From Ascaris suum (taxonomy: Eukaryota > Nematoda > Chromadorea > Rhabditida > Ascarididae), in contig CM024182.1 of NCBI GenBank assembly GCA_013433145.1, forward strand, positions 7,889,474 through 7,953,473: a DNA stretch of 64,000 bases, written 5' to 3'. This document shows, in pieces, positions 39,883 through 55,691 of this stretch. Every line of letters begins with the position of its first letter. Position 1 is the stretch's first letter. Below the pieces are notes generated by a model. It was not told where the DNA came from, ran no database searches, and worked only from the letters and a program-made list of their open reading frames with translations. Made by a program: the position numbers and the translations under genes.

Positions 39883-41057
39883 CTATAAAAGCAATGTTTC
39901 TTACATACAACTGAAGAAGCATCTCTGATATTCCCTCGGCGTGAAGGGCTAAAACCTAGAGCTAAGAAGAAAATATGGTAAAGTTGGCATGTAATACACC
40001 TTAGCTTCGTCTTCCCTTACTGTAGGCGGACTTGTGCTTGGATATTTGCGCCTTCAGAATTTCTTATATCTTGAGAAATAGCCTTGTTATTAAATGTTGC
40101 ATTAGGACATTTTTAGAAACGTTTTTGCCGCCGTAATTGTTTTTAGACTCTTTGGTTCTGCTCTTCTTCCCGGGCGCTTAGCCTTTGTTTACACTTTTTT
40201 CCTGCTCGTCGCTTTATTTTTTTCAACACTTTTGATCCTGCGCGTTTTCCACCTCTTCACCCCAGCGTCTACGAAATGGCGTCCATATTGACCTTGTATC
40301 TTCGAAAAACACTGGGCATAGGCACAAATCGGCATTCTCTTTTTGTTATTAAGTAATATAAGGTGGTGGACACTTTTTTGTTGACGATGTTTCTCGTTAA
40401 TGAATGAAGGGTTTCCATTCTAAACGGGCAAATATATGCGAAGGCTTCTGAGGATACAACAGCGTGCTTGCATGAAAAGAAGAGAATGAATCAATACAGC
40501 ATTACTCTCCTTTTTGTCGAAAAAAGGGCAAAAAAAAGATCTGTTTTATTTGGGCAAAAGCGATATTTTTAATAGAAGTTCCTTCTTTCCTATGCAAAAA
40601 TATCAGTGTTGACGTGGGACGTCGAATCTTATCATGGCAATTCGTAACGTCATAACACTAGCAAAATCAATATGCGTCGGAAATCAGTGAACGAACTGTG
40701 AGCCTAATATGAAAGTGTTCCCCCCCCAAATGATTATTATCTGTGCATCCAAAAATGAAAACACATCTTTATTTGTTCTGTTGCCCATCTTTTGCAGTAT
40801 TGAGAACGCATATTATCGCTGTGTCTATTCTTGGATAGTCTCAAAATTCAGATGCAAAAATAAGGATTTGAACGAAATAACTTACATTAATACGGATCGG
40901 AAAAGTGCTCACTAGATAGCAATTATTGCAAACTGAAAGAGAACGTTTCAAAGATTTGCGTTCATTCTGTATGCCCGCATATCGCACTTTATGCATATGG
41001 CACATAAAGATACAAATAAATTTGAGATGAAAACGCGAATGATATAAATGAAAGAAC

Positions 41058-41213
41058 CTCCTTTAGAAGTTGTTCAGAGAGCGCATTAAATGCCTCCGGA
41101 CGATTGAGGGTCAATAGCGCCACATTGTTCGATTTACCGACCCGATCCTTCAGCACCAATGTGGCTGGTTGAGCTATAATCTCGCTCTGCTTAGAGGGGT
41201 ATCCTTGCAACAT
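41058..41213 (-). CDS. ECHS1: ECHS1-like exon 1 (start provisional)
   Basis: Encodes up to 52 residues including KSNNVALLTLNRPEAFNAL; the donor is GAG|GTTCTTTC, phase 0. I used ATG 41213-41211, but TAAGCAG|AGC inside the first ten codons could be a splice acceptor. The first residues, MLQGYPSKQS, do not look like a mitochondrial presequence, so an upstream exon may be missing. Confidence 0.85.
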
Positions 41214-41511
41214 TTTTTGCCTAGTCCCAAGATTTTACGAGAGAGACACAACTCTAAGAATGAGCTGACAAAGCAATCTTTAATGCGACTTGCAATTACG
41301 AATTTACATAAGTGCTTTACACATGAAAATTTATTTTTTAAATGCAAATTTTTCAAGAAATGCACAAAAAAAGTGCGCCAGAGGAACTAACACGGCATAT
41401 CTTTTAACCTTACTCACTGAATCAGCCAGTTTTGTGAAACAGCAAGAAAGAATAGAATATGCATGACAATGATCTCAGCTGATCCAGTTGCTCTGCCGCA
41501 GTCGATGCATA

Positions 41512-43380
41512 CTTTTATGCATATTTGCAAACTTATATGGCCACATTATGACTATTTAGATGCAAGTATACTCTTTTGCCTTTTCATCAATAGCCTCAAC
41601 TCGGAATCCGCTGAAAACAGATCTGCAAAATTTTGTGTGCATAAACTATCTTGTGGCAGCGTTCAAGTTCATCGATCAATTCGCGACGTATCAACGCTCG
41701 TTCAAATTTGCTTAGCAATTTGCATATATTTTTAGTGAGTTGGATCGCGTTTTATAAATGTTCGAGTCGAAATAACGAATATTCTTTGCAGGGATTTACA
41801 TCAGTTCTTCAAAAATATGAATACGATTGTGTATTATTTCTATTTATTGACATTTTTCTGGGATAATAATTATCGTGATCGATAACGTTGCAAACGTATT
41901 CTTTTGCAGTACGTATCAACTCTTGCAACAGACTTTATATATGCAAAGTACCATTTGCATTTGCAAATTTTAAGTTAATCGTTTCCATCGACGATACATT
42001 AATTTGAGGGTTCTATTAGGAGTCGTCTCATAATTCTGATTAACCTCATCGAATTTTATAAGTGAGTTTTCAAAAGCCTCTTCTCCCTAACCCTTCTAGC
42101 ATCCCACTTGAAACTCCCTCGTATCTAAATATAGAGAGCATCACAATTATGCAACAGCAAAAGAAAACAGAAAATTTTATATTTTTTGCTTCAACTATTC
42201 CAGTGGACGGACAAGAACGCTGCCAAGGTGCGATTTGCATATGCAAATCTGCGGAAGCTTGTATTACCCCTCCCCCCTCCTCCCTTATTAACAAAGAAAT
42301 ATAGTTACCAACCTGTATTGGCTTCTACCGGAGTGCTGTCTGCTGAAACACCTTCGCTGTAGACCATTTCACGTTGTGAATGAGATAATTTTGAGAAGGT
42401 ATTGGCTAATATAAATAAGCAATCGCTATTTTTATGCGTGGAAAGCAATCACCTCATAATAACATACGATCACCCGATAGGAGCGCTTCCGTTCATAATT
42501 CAAGCGGTATCATTAGTAAACACTTCGTTGGTCGTTTTCATTTTCTTATCAATCTCTAGGGCTACCACTGCACTTTCTAATTTCACCCATTTTATATTAT
42601 GAACTTCCAATGAAATATGGCAATATTTTAAACGGTGTGAGTAGAGTGCAGCGTTCACCACTTTCGTGTTCTTGATGAATGATGCCAACCCATCTCAGAT
42701 AGCACAGCATCTAACCGCCATTCACTCTCTATGACATTGTTGAAATAACTGATCCATTTTCCTCAAGTGCGGCCAGTCACGAGAACACAGTCTCGCCAAT
42801 ATTCGCACAGAAAAGATCGTGGACATAATACTTCATGATTGCCGAATATTTGGTGGGAAAGACCGCAAGGGGATAGCCTGAGGGTGCAACGGTTTTCGTA
42901 TGAAATGTTGGTAAAATTCTTTACTTCAAAGTCGTTGAAAATTTGATCCAGTGAAAAAAATAAAGAAATGAAATAGTGGAAGAAAACAGAGAGATGAAAT
43001 AAGGAAGCGAAATAATGAAGACCGAATAAATTGGCGGAGAGATACACGTGCACGCTGCATGTGAGCGCGACGTTCTCATCGCGCAGTTCACAAGCACTTT
43101 GCACGTGAGTCGATTCAGTTCGTTTGTGTTTCGCAATACGCTTGAATTGTTGTTTAAAAAAAACAAATAAAAGCATATTTTATGAGGCAGCATATCCTAT
43201 CAGCACAGGAGAGAGTATGCAAAGCTTATGGAGACACACTGCAGCATTCACATGCAAATTCCTTGTCGTCCTAGAGATAGTGAAGCAATTCTCTGATGCT
43301 TCCTTCCTTGTAAGGGAGGTGAAATTCCGATCTCAAATGTTCAATTGACATTATAATCGATGTATATTGTATTTGCATTC
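41512..43380. promoter_or_regulatory. cluster of octamer-like sites upstream of the ECHS1-like gene
   Basis: ATTTGCAT or near variants recur: TGCATATTTGCAA (about 41515), AATTTGCATATA (about 41717), CCATTTGCATTTGCAAAT (41952-41969), an 18-bp perfect palindrome GATTTGCATATGCAAATC (42232-42249), CATGCAAAT (about 43250) and ATTTGCATT (about 43371). The octamer is the classic POU-domain site. Regulatory function is inferred from motif and position only. Confidence 0.35.
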
Positions 43381-43730
43381 TATAAACCACAAAAAATAAA
43401 TGAAACATCAAAATCTTCTGTAGTTCAGTGTATTCTCAATTAAGAGATATTTTTACATAATAAAATGCAGTACAGTGGTAACAACAAAAGCTTCTGATTC
43501 ATTCCTAGTGGGAGCATTGCGACGTGGTTGAATTTGATCTTCGCTTTGGATGTAAGCTCCCGATATTATCGTGATGAATTGCTGCTTAAATTTAGAGAAG
43601 AAGTTTGCTTTCAAAATATTAGCATTTGCAAGCTTTGACTATTATTTTTAATGCTTTCCTTCTTTGATATTGCTTTCACAGCGGATTTTTTTGCATCAAT
43701 ATAAATAGGTCGAAAAAAAACTGTAGCTTA

Positions 43731-44548
43731 TCAAGTAAATAGATGAATGAGAATATCTTCGATTAATCCACTGAACAGCACGATGTCAGTGTGTCCTTTA
43801 ATCCATAACAGTTTTTTAGATTTTCCACATGTGACTTCATAATCTAGTATAATTGTAGAGAGATTTCTACGAAAAATATCCGACTTCTTTTTGTTCATTT
43901 CATTCAACGAATTTAGCGACTCATCCTTGAACATTTCAATAATGTCATCGCAGTAATATTGGTGCATAATGTTTGCTGTATCAATATATTTCCACCTGTC
44001 GTGAATTATTTGCAAGCTGTGAGAGTTTTTTTTTTTTTGAAGGATCGAGGAAATTTTCTTTCTTGATTCGATCGTTGATTGCACGAAAAGTATAATCGCA
44101 GATGCGCCCGAAAATATCGAAAGTCTTGTCCCTATTACTGCGACTTTATAGGGCTAAAAGACGCTTGTCGAAATGAGACCCGTCATAGGCAGAAAATATA
44201 ACACCCCCAAACGTTGAATGTGAGATTATTCCATTCTTCAGTCGTGAAATGTTCGTGAGATTCTGAGTAGGGCAGCGGTAATGTTTGACTTAATTTTTTA
44301 ACTTTTACGTGAATTGCATAATGTTCACTGAAGCGACGATGAAATATAATAGAAATAAGAGAACTAGAATGGTCTTCAGATGATATACGAATATCAAAAT
44401 AATGAGCTTCATCAGCTAAAAAAGCTTGATTGCTAGTGGCAATTTTAAAATGAAAAAAGACAGAAGAGGTGGAAAAAAGAGAAATGAATATATCATCAAT
44501 CATATCTTCAACTAGCAAATGGAACATGATAGTCCTGCATTCGTTCAT
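43731..44548 (-). CDS. two adjacent coding-like ORFs, unidentified
   Basis: The frame 44548-44183 (121 codons, including SNQAFLADEAHYFDIRISS and EHYAIHVKVKKLSQTLPLP) is followed by 44084-43731 (117 codons, including LQIIHDRWKYIDTANIMHQ and KSKKLLWIKGHTDIVLF). A ten-base poly-A run lies early in the second. The two could be one gene with an intron or frame break between them. The first begins at ATG; the second needs a GTG or an upstream exon. No family is recognised and the AT-rich codon use gives limited support. Confidence 0.3.
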
Positions 44549-48581
<4,033 letters not shown>

Positions 48582-48730
48582 GCAATCATTGAGCCCGAAA
48601 AGATGCTTTACTTGAAGATTTATCGCGAGGCAGTGCCGATGTGCTTCTTAACGATGAAACATCTGTCGTACGTCGTGATGCAATCTGACATTCCCGTTTT
48701 CATACCTAAAGGTACGCATGTTATCGTCGA
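48582..48730 (+). CDS. possible cytochrome P450-like exon fragment
   Basis: The frame reads NAIIEPEKMLYLKIYREAVP and then PVFIPKGTHVIVE before donor GAG|GTGAGC. IPKGTxV after a YREAVP segment resembles the region behind the P450 K-helix, but the ExxR pair is not visible and no haem-binding exon was found. It may be a relic or a chance match. Confidence 0.25.
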
Positions 48731-49800
48731 GGTGAGCATTAAGCAGCGTCTTATATTTGAAGATGCGTAAATATTTAAGTTTCGAAGAATGTTTGAACAG
48801 ATAAGAAATTAGAGGTTGTTTTTGCTCTCAGTAGCTCAATTTAATGCAAAAGAAAGAGCAGCGAGCAACTGAAATCATTGTGGTGGGAATGTGGAAAATA
48901 GAATAATTAATGAGTTCCATCTTTAAGATCCTTTTACTGTGAACGGTCACCCAAAATATGAATCTTAAAAGTTAATGATGATGCTCGCGATTCTTCGACA
49001 TCACTTGTACGGGGAAATGATGTGCGTTTGAATCGGAAACTTCAACGCTCTTGGTTATCCGGTTATCTGCAGTGTTCCAAACAGTTTCGTTTTTCAGGAG
49101 GACATTTTTACCTCATATTTCTGTCATTATCACTCCCAAAAATGATCAATGGACTGACCTAGTTGCAAAAGCAATTGCTATTTTTTATGCAGAAACTCTT
49201 ATGCTTCGGGTCCTAAGCGACTTCTATAGCATTTGGTGCTTCCTAATTCCTCGGAATCTCGAAACCTCTAATAACTCTGTTTAAACCGGTCCGATCTCTT
49301 CTTCTATGCTATGATACTAGAAAAAACAATCGAATGGAGTAATAATCGACTCAAAAACCCTCATTTTGCAAATTTTTCGAAGATAGGACTATAGCCGATA
49401 TAAAATATTTTCTGTTTCATAGTTTTTGAAAACGAAAAATCTCATCACGATTTTCGATTTTTCTTTAAATTTCCTCAAAAATTTCCAACACTGATTCACT
49501 ATGAGCGCGTAACGAATTGTTCATTCATAGAAACGATGTGGCTGTATTAGTGGCCAAACAGTTAATTTATTGCGCCTCATTTTGTCTGCACGAAATTATT
49601 TTCGTGAGGGGAATCAATTGTGACTGTATTCTGAACTTTATTTCATTTTTGTCCCTCAGGCCATAAATCCCAAGCTCAGCAGAAGCTAGCTGTAGTCAGT
49701 TACGAGGACTGAACGGCTGGATGGTAGAACCACAGGTACTATTATTTGCTTGTGAGCGCTTGCTGCTGAGGTAACGAAAGAAAAGATTCGAGCATTTCAG

Positions 49801-50535
49801 GGTAGTAACGTTAAACTTTATCTTGGTGCAAATTGTGAAGTTCGAGCACGGCACAATAAGAGAATTACCGCATCGATGTCATCCTCATTTAGTATACCTA
49901 ACGACAACATAATCGTACTGTTCTGTGCTGATATGAGAGATTTTGGTGACACTATGAAGGTAAGAAGTACCTTACATATGTTTTTCAGTTCCAACCAAAT
50001 AGTTTTCAGCGCATGTCGCATACAAACTTTTGCGATTCATCCCTCACGACGCAAACAATTTTTTTACATTCCTTTGTTTGTGTGGGGTAAATTTCTTGAG
50101 ACCCTGTTCAGTCCTCATAACTGAGTCTACTGAGCGGAGCAAGTCGCAATTCTTTTAAGCCGAGGCATTCTGCTTCACGCGTTAGATGGGCTCTCCAATT
50201 TTTTGATGAGATTTTTAGCTGAGTGCGTAGATTGTCTATTTTCTTTACCTTTTCTGTGTGGGCCCCATTTTTGTATTTATCGCCATGAAGCTCATGCTAT
50301 TTTCGATAAGTCATTACCAGCCGGACATGCTGCGTGCTTCTTTCATTCCTTCCACTTTGCCCTCTCGTCAATTAAATGCTTTATTTCCGCAAGTGGCTTA
50401 TTTCAAATCAAAGAAGGCAAGAAGTAATATTGTGCATCATTTCAGGTAGTTGTTACAAGTGGAATGGATGTGTATTGCGCTGGAGGAAATTACATAAACT
50501 TGAGAAGCGCTGATACAGTTATCGTCTCAATGTGA
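49801..50535 (+). CDS. unidentified gene fragment, two well-defined exons
   Basis: Exon 49801-49959 (acceptor ATTTCAG|GGT, donor ATGAAG|GTAAGA, 53 codons) reads GSNVKLYLGANCEVRARHNK to IIVLFCADMRDFGDTMK. Exon 50446-50535 (acceptor ATTTCAG|GTA) continues in phase 0 as VVVTSGMDVYCAGGNYINL and ends in TGA. A possible earlier exon ends at 49735 (QLRGLNGWMVEPQ, donor CAG|GTACTA, phase 0). Canonical splice sites and agreeing phases make this likely coding. The alternating hydrophobic strands resemble ligand-binding or crotonase-type folds, but no family can be named. Confidence 0.45.
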
Positions 50536-52200
50536 TAGTCTTTCATCTACATCTTCATATGGCTTTCAATATGCGTAAATATACCATGTCGAAGACAATC
50601 GAGAGAAAATCAACCGACCATAAAAGCAATCGCTCAGTTTTAATAGGAAATTATCGCCTATAATATAAATAATCAAAAACAGTATACCAGTGCCGAAGTG
50701 TTCGTTGTTGATAAGGCCAGAACTCAAAGCGAAATTTACAAGCAGTCCATATCGGCTGTCCACTCGTTCTCGGGCACATCATTCCTGCAAACTATGAACA
50801 AAAAAGTCCAAAAAATGCTTCCTTGAAGGATTGCGCTAACTAATTGAAATTTTCAGAAAGGATCTCTTCTATATACACCGAATATCTATTGAGAAACGAA
50901 TTCTACCATTTTAGTGTCGATTTGGTTATATCATGAACCTGCAAGCTTTGCAGAAGTTTTCTGTTGCACACCCATCGAAGGCTCTTATTTAGTCATCACA
51001 AGCAGCACCTGTTTGAATCCCCTCGTCCAGCATTGTGATTCAGCTGCGTCTAAACGTGTTTAATTAAGACATTGTTTTGACTCACCTGGTAGGGAACCGT
51101 ATTGTGCCAGACTTATCATTTTTCAGCAGGCTCATATTAGATGACCGTACATTTCATGATTATTTCAATTGCTGCACATACAGGAATATTAAGGCTTTGT
51201 GTACTGAAAAGGCAATTTCTCATTAAGTCTGAAAATGTTTCTTCAAAAGAAGACCAATAAATGCAGTCTCTCAGGAAAAGATAATCGAGCAACACGCAAA
51301 CGATCATTTCGAAAACCATATTCAAAAATTTGGAAAGGACAGTCATGAGTGTTCAAGAGAATATGACGAAGCATTGTCAAGAATTATAAGAATTTTATCG
51401 CTTAAATTGTCAATTTCGTTTAAAATAAATTGCATGTCAAAATCCATCGCGACTATGCCTTTCCTACTCGAAATTAAATCAAACCTGAACACTTAAAGCG
51501 GGATTGAGCAAACATAATACACTCAGTGGAGTCGATGGTGATCATGATTGGACCATCTATTTCTGGTAATCTATTTTTGCGCATACCTCTCTGTCAACAT
51601 AATAGAAAAGTCTCTTGTGCATCTTGCAAAAACTATATGACTTCTTTTTGCAAGTAATACAATGGAAATGCAATGTTATTTGAAAACAAAACTGAACGGA
51701 GATCCTATAAGTAAAACCTGAATGGACAAAATAACGTTTGAAATGTTGAGTAATTCCCTTCAAGAAAAGAAGAACCTGCCACAGTTTCTGCATTAAAGCT
51801 ACGAGAATATTTATTTTGCAGTTGATCCTCGGAAAGGTTACACTCAAAATTATGAGAAATCTTATAAGTAAACCGTGAGCGTTTGAAAAAGAATTGAAAT
51901 ATATTTGAAATTGGAATTGAAAATTTCGACATTTCGAATAGGCGTACACATATATGTAATTACAATCGACACGTACCAAAGGATATGATGACTAATTCTT
52001 CAATGTTCGAAACGCTTATTTACATATAGCATTAATTTCGCTACTGTCATACATATGCAAATTTCGGAGAGTGCTGCAATTGTTTGTTAATTCAAGAGAC
52101 CATTTAGGTAGTTACTTGATTGTTGTTCTACGTTTAGCGCTGCTATAACTCGCATCTTTCTCTTTCTTCTTTATTTTTTCTCATCTCATCATGTCTTCTC

Positions 52201-52290
52201 TTCTTATGCAGAAATCCATATTCTTATGCAGAAATCCATACTCCAAATCCATGCTATAACTCTTCTTATGCAGAAAGTAATCCATATTCT
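52201..52290. repeat. 20-bp direct repeats
   Basis: TTCTTATGCAGAAATCCATA occurs twice head to tail (52201-52240); a third interrupted copy, TTCTTATGCAGAAAGTAATC, starts at 52263. Confidence 0.9.
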
Positions 52291-52571
52291 CTAAACTCCA
52301 CTTTTCTAAGTTCACGGATCACTTGAATTTTGAGATTTTTTAAAATACTCTATGGATGATTTGTCGTAACAAACCTGTTGTTGGGCAAGAACACTCACAC
52401 TTTGCATACTGAAATTATTTATTTGCAATTTTGTGCGGCATAAAATCTTGGTGCAGCCTCAGCCTTTTGATAAAATTAGTTTCAAATGGCTAAAATTCTT
52501 ACCTTATTTTAATTGGAGAAAAAAAAATAAGTGCGTAAATTTGCGTATCAGTGGCATAATTCAAGAAACTT

Positions 52572-52805
52572 ATGAAACAGGACACATTGTATAAACTAAG
52601 CAACGCTATAAATAAATTGAGGAAAGTGGAACAGAGTATAATAAAAGAAAAATGTCTGTTGAATGCAAAAATGTTGCAGCTCTCAGCATACTTGTTACTT
52701 CTCGTTTTGGTGTTCACGTTTGCTAATCGTATTGTTAATAGTGAGCTCTTGATGGGTGAAATAATGCCATTCATTAGCATTATTGCAATCGGTTGGTCAA
52801 AATAG
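52572..52805 (+). CDS. small ORF with one hydrophobic segment, doubtful
   Basis: 77 codons, ATG to TAG: a charged N-terminal half (LSNAINKLRKVEQSIIKEK) then LLLLVLVFTFANRIV, which could span a membrane. The DNA is AT-rich and codon bias is weak, so chance is quite possible. Confidence 0.2.
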   Translation: MKQDTLYKLSNAINKLRKVEQSIIKEKCLLNAKMLQLSAYLLLLVLVFTFANRIVNSELLMGEIMPFISIIAIGWSK

Positions 52806-54934
52806 CAGCAAAGATCAGTTCATCGTCTAGAATCTTTGTGGCGTGCCTGCCAATTGCGAGATTTTCATGTGCGAAATCGTTTTAAAAGCACTATATCCAA
52901 AATGGAAGTGAAAACATAACTTTTATAGCAGTATCGGAAGAAATCAACCGCTCCTGGACTAATTCCATTTACTAACCCCTAGTCGATATCATAACAAATG
53001 TACTTACTTCAATAATAAATACTTACCGCATACTTCAATCCATTTCCGCAATTTTTAAATTAAGTAAATCATTATTTTTTTATTTTTATTGCAAATAAAG
53101 TTTACTTCGTACTTCCACTCTAGTTCTTTGAGAGAGGTTTACTGTCTTGAAATATAAATTCAGTAAACAATGCTATGGCGTTACATATTCAGGAGCACTC
53201 ATGAGGCTTTAATAAATTTTGTGGAAACCTAGTTTTGAGGACTTTTTGATTAAATTCTGTGATTGGTTAGCCAATTTATTTCTTAATTCATATATTCCCA
53301 TCTCTAAAGTTTTCCACATTTCAGTTTTTGTTGCGAATCTTCAATCACGGGAATCATTTTCTCTGAACTCACCCTTACGTGACTTACTTGTTCGGAACCC
53401 TCGAATTCTCCACCCTCGCAAATGGAAGAAAATTGAAGCTGTTCGTAGTGCGTTTCCAATTGCATGTTGCAGCAGCATTTATTTGTCAGATTCCTCATTG
53501 ACAGAACAAAATGCGGAACACTAAGCGCTGCAAGCATTTGCTATCATCGTTTAGCATCTCACGCTTCCGCTTGTACGGCGTGCAACTCTCGTTCGCTATG
53601 CTCATAACGTCCTTCTTGACTTCTTTTCCTTCTCGCAGGAAACACATCGCTATACATCCTTCAATGATACTTCGCTCAGTCCTCCAAAAAAAAAATCTTC
53701 AAAGCAGCCTCTCTTCGATAAAAAAGCAAACATAGAAGCGTACAAGGAGAGCTGCCAAGACGTGCGCTCCTTCATTCTGCTCCCCTCAGCAACTAATTGC
53801 ATGAATCAGCAACAAATAATAAAATGTGCGATGTAATGCCATCACATTTGAGCAAATCCGACCACTCGTACAATTCCTCTTCGAAAAATGCAGTTTCTTT
53901 TGATTGCACTGATACAAAATGAAATACCGCTGAACATAAAGTGCAAATTTTCCACCGCCTTTAAATGTCTATTGTGAATCTGAAGTTTATAGACTGTAGA
54001 TATAAAAAAAAATACTCTCAGCATAGAATACGGATAGGAATTCGTGTGCTGTTCCTAATAAACTTCGCAATATTTCCATGTTACCTGTCCTGCATTATTA
54101 CTGGGTGGTGAATTATGGAAGTAATTGGCCAGGAGAACAATATACAGTACTGCATATCATGCCAGTCACTCACTGATGTACGCTTCTCTCTTTGTTGTCT
54201 GAACGACGGAAACTTGCAGAAATATGTGAACTTTTTGACTTCTCTGAACGATCATAAAACCTTTCAAACCTAATGAAACAGATTAACAATTGATATGATA
54301 AATCAGTTTGTTCCTGCGTTGAAACTAGCAGCCCGCGGACAGGCAGCTGCACGTCTGTACAGATTGTGGCCAAGCAAAAGCAAATTTCAAAAGTCCCATT
54401 GAAAACATTGAAACAACTCGTTTCGCCTCACCGTAGAAAACTTGGGCTAGCTAAAGGTGAGCAAAGTTTTGGTGGCATTACCAGGAGACTATATCTATGT
54501 AAAGAATAAGGGTACATCTCAATAAAGTAGATGACATAAAACTAAGAGAATGATTCACGGAAGCTGGCCAAGTTTATAAAGCAGTTGTCAGCCACACTAA
54601 AATCGAAGTCGCTGATATTCAATTTTATGCAGGGCAGTAAAAGTGCTCCCGTAATGAACTCGCAGCAACCAGCACCACACATACCTTAGCATCAGAAGGC
54701 CTGTAATCAATTTTTTTCGAACTTTTGGTGGAATTCACTCATACTGCGCTGAATAACTCCTTTCAAGGGCACTTGAAATAAAATGGCGCTTCATAAAGGT
54801 GATCTTTTCTGCCTCAAAATATTTCCTCTAGAAATCGTCCTGTAAGTTCAGATAATTTTTCTGTAGTAGCGTAGAGTCTGCTGAGACCTCAGAGAACACT
54901 CAGAGTGCCTTAATTATGAGGGAAATTTTTTGCC

Positions 54935-55170
54935 TTAACTTTCCTGCCAAGTAACTTCGTAGATCTCAGATCTCTTTATATGCGAGGTGCACTGCTCCGT
55001 TTCGGGAAGTACATTTTGCTGACTGCTGTGCCCTTCCCAGGAAGCCGTTTTCTGCAAAATAATTCTATTCTCTTTTTTCGACAGAAACAAATAAGGAACA
55101 AGGAGAGGAGGAAAGACAGTGATCAGAATAAGCACAGGATAGGCTTGCTTCAAGAGGACCAAAGACTAGC
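54935..55170 (-). CDS. terminal exon with a single membrane span, unidentified
   Basis: After a TTGGCTAG|TCT acceptor the frame reads SLVLLKQAYPVLILITVF then PPLLVPYLFLSKKENR, a hydrophobic segment followed by basic residues. A tail of about 40 polar residues ends in TAA. The layout fits the C-terminus of a type I membrane protein. Phase 0 matches the GAG|GTTAGC end of the candidate exon at 55588-55691. A competing plus-strand frame (54980-55222) is richer in Lys/Arg/Glu and looks less natural, but cannot be excluded. Confidence 0.35.
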
Positions 55171-55525
55171 CAAGGAACTGCGTAGATCTAGTTTCGGCCG
55201 GTCAGTTTTAGATCAAATCTGAGGTCTCCGTACTGGGGGTTCACTCATCATATTCGCATCAAACGGCTCTCATAACAGCTGCATCTTGATGCCAAGCGAG
55301 CGAATTCACAAGAGCGACAACGCGCTGAGAATTTATTTAACTTTTAGAAATCCTAACTTCCAAAAACTGGTTTCTGCATGGCGTCACTAATTTTTCAACT
55401 TCGTAGAAGAGGTGCTTTTAAAAAGTCATCTATCTATGGCTTTGTGGCCTTATTTCCCAAGCAATACTTCTTTGAATCAATAATGTGGTCGCAGCTGAAC
55501 TACAATGCGGCAAGGTAAAACTCAC

Positions 55526-55691
55526 TTATCTGCTCGAACAACCGAATAAATCTCAATCAGGAAACCAATACTTGAGGACTGGCTAACCTCCCCATTTGAG
55601 TAGACAGATTTCCCAGTAGCAGTGTACGCAAACACTTCAATAGTTCGCAACTGCGATTTCTGAGCATTCATCGGCCTCTTATCGGTGGCAC
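55526..55691 (-). CDS. coding-like exon, possible extracellular domain
   Basis: The acceptor is TTCGTTCAG|GT. The frame reads ATDKRPMNAQKSQLRTIEVF then AYTATGKSVYSNGE. Possible donors are GAG|GTTAGC (exon end 55588) or AA|GTGAGT (exon end 55526). The pattern VFAYTATGKSVYSNGEV recalls the F-G strands of a fibronectin type III domain; this is a weak, visual resemblance. Probably the same gene as the membrane-span exon at 54.9-55.2 kb. Confidence 0.4.

Larger units (their letters stand above)
50536..54934. other. AT-rich, nothing firm
   Basis: Apart from the 20-bp repeats and a doubtful small membrane ORF, no supported feature. A 140-codon minus frame (51557-51979) is Phe/Ile/Lys-rich and looks like AT-rich chance. 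Confidence 0.4.

Noticed and set aside
51557..51979. 140-codon minus-strand ORF
   Set aside because: Phe/Ile/Lys/Tyr-rich composition expected from AT-rich DNA, no splice context and no family.
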